Virus record (IMG/VR): IMGVR_UViG_3300031999_000055
Coordinates: 1-43,699 of that record
Origin: a virus
Direction: 5' to 3' (one strand)
DNA: 43,699 bases
The number at the start of each line of letters is the position of its first letter. Within the stretch, counting starts at the first letter, position 1. Of this stretch, positions 8,937 to 15,183 are shown piece by piece. Below the pieces are notes generated by a model that saw only the letters and a program-made list of their open reading frames with translations, did not search any database and was not told where the DNA came from. The translations under genes were made by a program, and so were the position numbers.

Positions 8937-8947
8937 GGAGGTTCTTA

Positions 8948-9520
8948 ATGATATTTTCTAACAAAAAACTAACAGTAGAGGATATTAAAAAGGATAAGGA
9001 ACTTATGGGTGCTTTGACTACTGATATAAAAGCATCTTTAATACCTGAAAAAAATGATGTAGATAATGCGAAACTTGTTGAGTTACAAACAGCATTATTA
9101 GAAGCTAATAAAAAATTGGCAGAATTTGAAAACAATAAAAATATCACAAGTTATGCTAGTAAATTAGGACTTGAAGTTGAACCATATCTTAATAAACCAT
9201 TTAATGTGGTAATTAAGAATATGGTTGATGAACACCTTAAAATTCATAAAGATGTTAGAGATTCTTTTAAAGATACAGCTTCAGAAGCTGTTGGTACTCC
9301 TCCTGTTTCTAATGGAACATCTGATGAGATTACTACTTTCCACGAGGCTATGGTTTTCATTCAGAAAAGAGATAAAATTTCAATGTTAGAGGCAGTTAAG
9401 AAAGCACAAGTAGAATTTAAAAGTCTATTTAATAAAATGTATTCTGAAATGCCAGATGAACCTGATGAACCAGAGGAACCCGAAGATATTGATGAAACTG
9501 ATGAAACTGATGAAAAATAA
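8948..9520 (+). CDS. Predicted head scaffold protein
   Basis: A 190-residue protein between protease and decoration genes, the usual place for a scaffold. Residues about 40-70 (NAKLVELQTALLEANKKLAEFENNK) are a coiled coil. The middle is Lys/Asp-rich, and the C-terminus (about 165-190) is a strongly acidic Pro/Glu/Asp run, PDEPDEPEEPEDIDETDETD. Scaffolds guide capsid assembly and are then removed or digested by the neighbouring protease. No sequence family is certain; the call rests on position, coiled coil, small size and acidity. Its strong site TAAGGAGG is 12 bases after the protease stop codon. Confidence 0.6.
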   Translation: MIFSNKKLTVEDIKKDKELMGALTTDIKASLIPEKNDVDNAKLVELQTALLEANKKLAEFENNKNITSYASKLGLEVEPYLNKPFNVVIKNMVDEHLKIHKDVRDSFKDTASEAVGTPPVSNGTSDEITTFHEAMVFIQKRDKISMLEAVKKAQVEFKSLFNKMYSEMPDEPDEPEEPEDIDETDETDEK

Positions 9521-9530
9521 ATAAATATTA

Positions 9531-9548
9531 GTGGATTACTTTAACTAG
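9531..9548 (+). promoter_or_regulatory. Dispersed 18-base motif, before decoration gene
   Basis: GTGGATTACTTTAACTAG, 17 of 18 matches to the consensus, between the scaffold stop and the AAGGAGG site of the decoration gene, 24 bases before the ATG. Truly intergenic, so not explained by coding constraint. Confidence 0.8.
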
Positions 9549-9572
9549 TTTATTATTATCAAGGAGGTAATA

Positions 9573-10415
9573 ATGAGACAGAATGAGAATCTTAAGTTTT
9601 TGTGTGATACTGCTTTAGTAGATTATCGTTTCGTAACAATAACTCCCTCTACTGGAAAAGTTGCTTATACAACTGCCGGTGAGTTGCCAGATGCAATCAC
9701 AACTGGTGATGCAGATAATGGTTGCGTAGCTGTACACTTGCTTCAAGATTTAAGTAAATCTTTTTATTTTGAATCTGGTGGTACTATAGCTGCTGGTAAT
9801 TATGTTGATGTTGGGGCTAATGGTGTTGGTGTTGTACATGCTGCTGGTAAAGTTGCTTGTGTGGCCAAAGAAGCCGCTGTAACTGGTTCATATTGTACTG
9901 GTTATGTAAATTCAATTATTCCTTTATCAGATGTAGGGGCTCCAGGTGCTGGTGTAACTGCAGATGAAAGTATTTCGGTTGGATATCATAGAACTGTTCT
10001 TACAGTTAGTTCGGTTTTACCTGCTATTGCTGGTGGTGCAAATTTAGCTGTGGGTAAACTTGTTTATACTCTTCCAGTTGGAATTAGAACTGTACGTGCT
10101 GCCTATATGAGTATGGCATTAGATACGGCTGGAGCAAATATTCCTGCGGATACACCCGATGTAGGTATTGGTATCACTATTGGTTCTGGTGTTGTAAATG
10201 TTCTTAGTGGTACTCCTGCTTTTGAAAATCTTATTACTGGTCAGACTGCTGCTGATTGTAATGGTACAGCTACTGTTGCCTCTATTACTAACCAGCCGTT
10301 GATTATATTGGCTGCTGATGCACACACTGTATATTTTAATGTGGCTGATGGTTGGGCTGCTGGTGGTGATGCAGCGTGTCCCATTGCCGGAACCATTATT
10401 CTTGAATGGGCATAA
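9573..10415 (+). CDS. Predicted capsid decoration/stabilisation protein
   Basis: A 280-residue Ala/Gly/Val/Thr-rich protein directly upstream of the major capsid gene, the position of lambda D. The first 110 residues (for example DADNGCVAVHL, GGTIAAGNYVDVGANGVGVVHAAGKV, GYVNSIIP) resemble the small beta-tulip decoration proteins often annotated DUF2190-like. The second part (about 130-280) looks like an added beta domain, so the protein is roughly twice the usual length. It would cap capsomers on mature heads. Base composition is richer in G and C than most of the window, as often seen for highly expressed structural genes. Confidence 0.6.
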   Translation: MRQNENLKFLCDTALVDYRFVTITPSTGKVAYTTAGELPDAITTGDADNGCVAVHLLQDLSKSFYFESGGTIAAGNYVDVGANGVGVVHAAGKVACVAKEAAVTGSYCTGYVNSIIPLSDVGAPGAGVTADESISVGYHRTVLTVSSVLPAIAGGANLAVGKLVYTLPVGIRTVRAAYMSMALDTAGANIPADTPDVGIGITIGSGVVNVLSGTPAFENLITGQTAADCNGTATVASITNQPLIILAADAHTVYFNVADGWAAGGDAACPIAGTIILEWA

Positions 10416-10447
10416 AACATAAACACATAGAATGTATTTATTTAATC

Positions 10448-10465
10448 GTGGATTATTTAAACTAA
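10448..10465 (+). promoter_or_regulatory. Dispersed 18-base motif, before major capsid gene
   Basis: GTGGATTATTTAAACTAA, 16 of 18 matches to the consensus, in the 78-base gap between the decoration and capsid genes, 28 bases before the capsid ATG and upstream of its AAGGAGG site. Confidence 0.8.
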
Positions 10466-10493
10466 TTATAAATTTTTAAGGAGGTTAATATTT

Positions 10494-11462
10494 ATGGCAA
10501 AGTACAAAGGTTCAACATTGCGCCAAGATTTGCAAGATTTGCTGGTTGAATCTCCAATGGAAACTATTAAATTCATGGGAGATATAGTTTTACCTCCCAT
10601 CTCTGTTAGAACTACCTCAGCTAATATTCCTGTACTTTCTACATCAGCAGGAATGAAGTCTCTTGATCTTAAACGTGGTAGACGAGGTACATTCGAACGT
10701 GGAGAGTGGGTTTGGAGTTCAGATTCTTATAATACCTATGAGTATGGTTATGAGGAACCTGTTGATTTGACAGAGGCTCTTGAACACTCAGAGATTTTTA
10801 ATGAAGAGTTTGTTGCAGCACAGATAGCACAATCTCAGTTAAAAATAGCACGTGAAGCGAGAGTAGCTGCTGCTGTATTTAATGCTACCACTTTTGCGGC
10901 GGCAGCAGACTCTTATACAGTAACCCAAGAGTGGGATGATGCTACTAATGCTGATCCTTATCTTAATATAACACAAGCTTATGCTGATCTTAAAACTAAA
11001 ACAGGAGTTGCTAGAAGTGCATGTCATTTGTTAATCAATGATGTAGTATTCAGAAATATAATGCGTGCTGATAGGGTCAGAAATGATATTAAATATACTA
11101 TTACATTGGATACTATGCCAATAGAACAAAAGCAGCAGGTACTTGCAGATTTTCTTGGTATTAAGAAAATAGATGTAGCTACTTCTTTTTATGATACGAC
11201 TAAGATTGGTATTGAAGAGGGAGAATTTTCAGATCTTTGGTCAAATGAATATGGTATGTTGTATCTTCCTTGTCCTACTATTAATTCTTGGAGAGTTAAA
11301 GGACTTGGCAGACAACCTGTTTGGTCAAAGTATTCCCCTGATTATGTTGTAGAATCTTATTCAGAGGAACAGACTAGAAGTACTATTGTTCGGTGTCGTG
11401 AATACCGTGGAGAAAAAGTTAATAAAACTTTTGGTGTTCTGATGGATAATATGACGACCTAA
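10494..11462 (+). CDS. Major capsid protein (lambda GpE family)
   Basis: A 322-residue HK97-fold capsid protein of the GpE type. It has RRGTFERGEWVWSSDSYNTYEYGYEEPVD in the E-loop/spine region, AAQIAQSQLKIAREARVAAAVFNATTF in the long spine helix, HLLINDVVFRNIMRADRVRNDIKYT in the P-domain, and a final SWRVKGLGRQPVWSKYSPDYVVESY.EEQTRSTIVRCREYRGEKV segment typical of the family. It builds the icosahedral shell. It has one of the strongest ribosome sites in the window (AAGGAGG) and is followed by a terminator, in line with high expression. Confidence 0.93.
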   Translation: MAKYKGSTLRQDLQDLLVESPMETIKFMGDIVLPPISVRTTSANIPVLSTSAGMKSLDLKRGRRGTFERGEWVWSSDSYNTYEYGYEEPVDLTEALEHSEIFNEEFVAAQIAQSQLKIAREARVAAAVFNATTFAAAADSYTVTQEWDDATNADPYLNITQAYADLKTKTGVARSACHLLINDVVFRNIMRADRVRNDIKYTITLDTMPIEQKQQVLADFLGIKKIDVATSFYDTTKIGIEEGEFSDLWSNEYGMLYLPCPTINSWRVKGLGRQPVWSKYSPDYVVESYSEEQTRSTIVRCREYRGEKVNKTFGVLMDNMTT

Positions 11463-11510
11463 ATAGATAGGTACTGGTATCCTCCTAGTTTGCCAGTATT
11501 TATTTGGTAT

Positions 11511-11545
11511 GGGTATGGCTCGTAATAGAGCCATACTCATTTTCC
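11511..11545 (+). terminator. Terminator after major capsid gene
   Basis: Stem GGGTATGGCTC (11511-11521), loop GTAATA, complement GAGCCATACTC (11528-11538) with one G-T pair, followed by ATTTTCC. A weaker hairpin (TACTGG...CCAGTA, about 11472-11499) lies just before it. Together they probably end or attenuate the head transcript. Confidence 0.7.
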
Positions 11546-11577
11546 TCAAATAAAATTAACATTAATATTAAAAATTA

Positions 11578-11589
11578 GTGGATTAATTA
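11578..11589 (+). promoter_or_regulatory. Partial dispersed motif at gene start
   Basis: GTGGATTAATTA, the 5' half of the dispersed motif with one mismatch, running into the ATG at 11589. The gene has no clear AGGAG site, so the motif half occupies the place of the ribosome binding site. Confidence 0.5.
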
Positions 11590-12173
11590 TGCAATTCTCT
11601 CTTAGAAATCATGGTTTACCAACTATAATGTCTATTAATAAAATTAGTAGACACCATAGAGAAGCTATACAACGAGGTTTAGCAATAGCTATGACTTTAA
11701 CTAGGAAAGCAGCGGCAGAACATTTAATTCCAAATACAACTGGATATGTAAATCCATACATAGCTAGAAAAAAACAACCTTCAATTCCTGGAAGATTAAC
11801 TAGTAGGACAAATAAATTACATTATATGTTGATGAATAAAGTTAGTTCAAGTAATCCACTGAGGAGTTGGATAGGTTTTGGTAATAGATTAGTTAAAGAA
11901 AAATCTGTAGGGTTAATGGGACAAATAAGATCAATAGGTACTGGTGATAAAGAGTCTTATAGAGCTACATATAGAATAGGTATCTCAAGTGATTCCCATT
12001 TATGGGATACACATCGAGGAAAACCACAGGAAAGTATTAGAACCTTGACTATGAGATTTATTTGGGAATATAGAGGTAGACCAATATTTTCACCTGTGGT
12101 TAATTTAACTAGTTTTACTATGAGAATACAAATTAAAAAAAGAAATGAAGCAATATGGAATAGGAGGATTTAA
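11589..12173 (+). CDS. Predicted minor tail/neck protein (GpZ- or gp10-like)
   Basis: A 194-residue basic protein following the capsid gene. A helix with HHREAIQRGLAIAMTLTRKAAAEHL near the start, then GRLTSRTNKLHYML and GIGTGDKESYRATYRIGISSDSHLWDTHRGKPQESIRTLTMRFIWEYRGRP, resembles head-tail completion proteins of the lambda GpZ / HK97 gp10 type in length and layout. Such proteins sit at the tail-tube end that docks with the head. It is directly coupled to the next gene (TAAATG). No strong Shine-Dalgarno is visible, only AATTAGTGGATTAATT, so expression may depend on the leader motif or be low. Family assignment is tentative. Confidence 0.45.
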   Translation: MQFSLRNHGLPTIMSINKISRHHREAIQRGLAIAMTLTRKAAAEHLIPNTTGYVNPYIARKKQPSIPGRLTSRTNKLHYMLMNKVSSSNPLRSWIGFGNRLVKEKSVGLMGQIRSIGTGDKESYRATYRIGISSDSHLWDTHRGKPQESIRTLTMRFIWEYRGRPIFSPVVNLTSFTMRIQIKKRNEAIWNRRI

Positions 12174-12653
12174 ATGGAACCTTGTGAGCAATTTTTAAGT
12201 AGATTAATGGATAAATTATGGAGTCAAGGAACAGTCGTTAAATTAGAAGATAATATAGTTATTGGGGAAACATTAGATTTAATGAATAAACCTGATTCTG
12301 GTTTTCCTAGGATGGAACTTCTAATTGAAAAATTAAAATTTGACGGATATATTGATCAGGGAATACATGCACAGAGTTTTAGATTTTCAGTTGGGGCTCA
12401 TTTCCGTAGAAAAAATATGGATGTAGTCCCAGAGGATATGTTTACGGCTTTACGATGGGGAAGGGAAATTAAAGCAATTGTTGCTTCATTTCATAATGAT
12501 AGAGCACAAGGAATTTTACCATGTGAAGGATTTGTTCAATTAGATGGATATCCAGAGATAACTTTTGAACATGAACTTTTTCCAAAAATTACTAGTGTAA
12601 TATTTTTTGGTGAAGCAAATATAGAATTAAATGATACTTATCAAAGTCAATAA
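12174..12653 (+). CDS. Predicted tail terminator (GpU-like)
   Basis: A 159-residue protein between the minor tail/neck gene and the tail-tube gene, where lambda U lies. It contains mixed alpha/beta sequence (RMELLIEKLKFDGYIDQGIHAQSFRFSVGAHFRRK; PEITFEHELFPKITSVIFFGEANIEL) consistent with a small tail-terminator fold, which forms a ring that stops tube growth. There is no diagnostic motif, and the length is slightly greater than lambda GpU (131). The AGGAGG site lies in the end of the preceding gene. Confidence 0.45.
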   Translation: MEPCEQFLSRLMDKLWSQGTVVKLEDNIVIGETLDLMNKPDSGFPRMELLIEKLKFDGYIDQGIHAQSFRFSVGAHFRRKNMDVVPEDMFTALRWGREIKAIVASFHNDRAQGILPCEGFVQLDGYPEITFEHELFPKITSVIFFGEANIELNDTYQSQ

Positions 12654-12665
12654 GGAGGTTTATAA

Positions 12666-14297
12666 ATGCCTACTCCTAAAATGTTTCAAACAGGAGCTAT
12701 GCAGTTGGAATCTGGCCAGAGTGGTCTTAAGAGTACTATAGTTGTAACAATTAATCCATTAACGGATATTTTTACGGCAGCATCAGCTCATGGAATGAGT
12801 ACAGGTGATCCATTCCAAATTGCAGCTGCTACTGTAATGCCTGATCCTTTGGTAGCTTTGACTAATTATTATGCCATAGTAATTGATGCCACTACTTTTT
12901 ATGCTTGTACATCCAGAGTACATGCATTAAATAATGAATATATTGATATGATTGATGATGGTACAGGTGAGATTACACTAAAGCAATTTGGTATTGCTCA
13001 TAATGGGTGGGGTGATACTAATGCAGTACAACCTTTGGGTGCTGATGATGCCTTTCCATGGATCACTTTTGGGCATAAATTAGCAGTAGAAACTACAAGG
13101 GATGATTCTGTTATTACCAGATCATTTGAAATGACTCCGAAAATGACTGGTAAAAAAGTAGATAACCCATTATCTTATTACTCCAGATATAAGGGTATGA
13201 ATAGATTTCATTATTGGATGTTTGGTTTTGAGAATCTTGTTAAAAAAGTAGTTGTTTTTAGAGCAGGTACAAGTCCATGGGCAACAGCTACACCAATAAT
13301 TGGTGATGCTTGTACAGATGTAGGTGCACATGTTTTTTATTTTTTAAGATCAGAAGTTACCAGAAATGAAACTCTTTATATATTTGAGGCTGCTACTGTT
13401 GCTCCTACTCTACAGACAGGAGTTATTACTGAAACTATAGGTGCTCCTCAATGGACATTCACATTTACCTCTCATTCTGGTTTAATGTATGAGCATTTAT
13501 ATGAACTTGATTCATTGGGTAGACATTTAAGGGCTTATACAACTGCTGAACAGGCTTTATTGACTGCTGATCCAGCAGATAGACGAAATTTAATGGCTAC
13601 TTTTGGAAAACGGATGGAATCTTATGATTTACGTTATATGAATGCAATATGTAAAAACTTTTCCCTTAAATGTAGCGCGGCTGGTATAGCTTCTTGGGAA
13701 GGTAATTATGTAGCATATAGTGAAGCTCGTGGTGACTATTCTTCTTCTGCGTGGACATTATTAACTGGATTAGATCAATCCAGTTTGATACCTGCTCATT
13801 TTGAATATATGTTTAAGATAGGTGAGTCTTTTACTGTACCTTCTGGTATTATGACAGGTTTAACGGAAATAGCTTTAACTGAATTTGGATTAAATATTGA
13901 ACCACCATTACAATCAATTCAGGATACTGTATCTGGTTTAACAATTGCAGAGCCAGTTCTTGAGGGTAAATATGGGTTAAAGATGTCTGCAACAATCTCT
14001 AGACATTCAATACAAACATATCAAGCCTTTCGTGATGCTCAGACTGAATTGTGTACTCATTTAGTAGCTAATAGTGGTTGGAATATGCAAGAAATATTAA
14101 TTAAAAATTGCAGAATAGTAGAGGCAGGCGCTAATGATGATAATGTAGCGGCTGAACCATTGAATTTAGAAATTGGTTATGATGGAGGTTCACATAAATT
14201 TACTAATTGGCTTACTCGTGTAACTGAGATGCATGAGAGTCCAATTATATTCAGAGTCAGAGACGATTCTATGTATAATGAAATGTTAAGATATTAA
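12666..14297 (+). CDS. Predicted tail tube (major tail) protein
   Basis: A 543-residue protein, the last gene before the tail-assembly chaperone, which is the standard place for the tube protein. Residues about 22-105 (VVTINPLTDIFTAASAHGMSTGDPFQI...YYAIVIDATTFYACTS...IDMIDDGTGEITL) match a beta-rich insertion domain often found in phage tail proteins. The remainder carries FEMTPKMTGKKVDNPLSYYSRYKGMNRFHYWMFGFEN and LTEFGLNIEPPLQ segments expected of a large tube subunit. The size is unusually large for a siphovirus tube protein, suggesting an elaborate tail surface. It ends in a hairpin and a dispersed motif. Confidence 0.55.
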   Translation: MPTPKMFQTGAMQLESGQSGLKSTIVVTINPLTDIFTAASAHGMSTGDPFQIAAATVMPDPLVALTNYYAIVIDATTFYACTSRVHALNNEYIDMIDDGTGEITLKQFGIAHNGWGDTNAVQPLGADDAFPWITFGHKLAVETTRDDSVITRSFEMTPKMTGKKVDNPLSYYSRYKGMNRFHYWMFGFENLVKKVVVFRAGTSPWATATPIIGDACTDVGAHVFYFLRSEVTRNETLYIFEAATVAPTLQTGVITETIGAPQWTFTFTSHSGLMYEHLYELDSLGRHLRAYTTAEQALLTADPADRRNLMATFGKRMESYDLRYMNAICKNFSLKCSAAGIASWEGNYVAYSEARGDYSSSAWTLLTGLDQSSLIPAHFEYMFKIGESFTVPSGIMTGLTEIALTEFGLNIEPPLQSIQDTVSGLTIAEPVLEGKYGLKMSATISRHSIQTYQAFRDAQTELCTHLVANSGWNMQEILIKNCRIVEAGANDDNVAAEPLNLEIGYDGGSHKFTNWLTRVTEMHESPIIFRVRDDSMYNEMLRY

Positions 14298-14317
14298 CAT
14301 TATCAATGGTGTTGATA

Positions 14318-14335
14318 GTGGATTATTTAAACTAG
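14318..14335 (+). promoter_or_regulatory. Dispersed 18-base motif, after tail tube gene
   Basis: GTGGATTATTTAAACTAG, 17 of 18 matches to the consensus, 20 bases after the tail-tube stop codon and just before the strong hairpin at 14341-14378. Confidence 0.8.
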
Positions 14336-14340
14336 TAAAT

Positions 14341-14378
14341 TAAACCATTGCCACTATTATTATAGTGGCAATGGTTTA
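14341..14378 (+). terminator. Strong hairpin between tail tube and chaperone genes
   Basis: A perfect 17-base stem (TAAACCATTGCCACTAT at 14341-14357 and its complement at 14362-14378) with a four-base TATT loop, the longest perfect GC-containing hairpin seen in the window. The symmetrical A/T flanks would allow termination or mRNA stabilisation. Confidence 0.7.
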
Positions 14379-14413
14379 TTCACCAAATAAAATATAAACA
14401 ATAGGAGGAAGTT

Positions 14414-14845
14414 ATGGCTTTAAAGGTTAATCCAGTAAGAAAAGTTATAATACACCACATATCAAAAGAAGGTGATGAGTTCTCAATAACATTACAATTT
14501 AGAAGTGCAGAAGATTTTGATTATCCCAAGTTGAGAGAAATAATGTCAGATAAGTCTACAATGATGGTAAAGAATTTAGATACTGGAACAGAGGAGGAGA
14601 AAGATTCTGGATTTATCAATGCTTATTTTCATACTATAAGAACATCAATTGTAGACTGGAATAATATTGTTGATTTAGAAGGAAATCCATTACCAGTTAA
14701 AGACTCTAAAGGAAAAATAATAGAGAATAATCAAATTGCTGTTTTTGAAGCATGTAGATTACAGACTGGAATGATGGATAAAATTTCTACAGCCTATTTG
14801 GGGTTGAGCGAAAAAAACTCACAAGCTGGTGCGATGCCACAATAG
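14414..14845 (+). CDS. Tail assembly chaperone, short form (G-like)
   Basis: A 143-residue protein between the tail tube and tape measure genes, the lambda G position. It is an alpha/beta domain (VRKVIIHHISKEGDEFSITLQFRSAEDFDYPKLREIMSDK) followed by Q..VFEACRLQTGMMDKISTAY. Its 3' end holds the heptamer A AAA AAC (14812-14818), read in frame as (GA)A AAA AAC, a classical -1 slippery site. Ribosomes that do not slip stop at TAG 14843. The short and long forms would coat the tape measure during tail assembly. Function is inferred from position and the frameshift architecture, which is strongly conserved among long-tailed phages. Confidence 0.8.
   Translation: MALKVNPVRKVIIHHISKEGDEFSITLQFRSAEDFDYPKLREIMSDKSTMMVKNLDTGTEEEKDSGFINAYFHTIRTSIVDWNNIVDLEGNPLPVKDSKGKIIENNQIAVFEACRLQTGMMDKISTAYLGLSEKNSQAGAMPQ
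14812..14818 (+). promoter_or_regulatory. -1 ribosomal frameshift slippery site
   Basis: AAAAAAC within GCGAAAAAAACTC. In the zero frame the codons are GAA AAA AAC, so it fits X XXY YYZ. The -1 frame has no stop from 14782 to the TAA at 15181-15183, which spans exactly the otherwise empty gap before the tape measure gene. Confidence 0.85.
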
Positions 14846-15183
14846 ATTTTAATTGGACATATTCATTATGTTTATCGTGCCAGCAAAAGGATACCTGTAA
14901 AAGATGTATTCATGTTATAGGACAAGAAATTAATTTACGGTATTTAATTTTATATACTCCATTATTAGAGTTATGGAGTATATTTGATCAGATAATATCA
15001 ATAAGTCCTGTAACTGAATCTGGTTTTTGTCTATCTGGAGCAGATTCTTTTTTACAAGATTTTAATTTTAAACTACTTCAAGTAACTCACTATGAATTTT
15101 GGAAGACTATGATATATTTCTTAAGACGATTAAATGAAAAATATTTGGCAAAAAGAAAACTTAAATCATTAGGAGATAAATAA
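14818..15183 (+). CDS. Frameshift extension of tail assembly chaperone (T-like)
   Basis: An open frame in -1 relative to the G-like gene, with no suitable start codon of its own, reached by slippage at 14812-14818. It adds about 121 residues to 135 of the upstream frame, giving a fusion of about 256, and its TAA overlaps the ATG of the tape measure gene. The added part begins LTSWCDATIDFNWTYSLC and contains C-x2-C-x5-C-x2-C (CLSCQQKDTCKRC), which could bind a metal, then a helical segment ending in LRRLNEKYLAKRKLKS. The long form should link the tape measure to tube subunits, as lambda GpGT does. Confidence 0.8.
   Translation, partial: LTSWCDATIDFNWTYSLCLSCQQKDTCKRCIHVIGQEINLRYLILYTPLLELWSIFDQIISISPVTESGFCLSGADSFLQDFNFKLLQVTHYEFWKTMIYFLRRLNEKYLAKRKLKSLGDK

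Noticed and set aside
14846-15182. Gap between chaperone and tape measure as a non-coding or degenerate region
   Set aside because: The -1 frame is fully open and reached by a phase-correct slippery heptamer, so it is coding.
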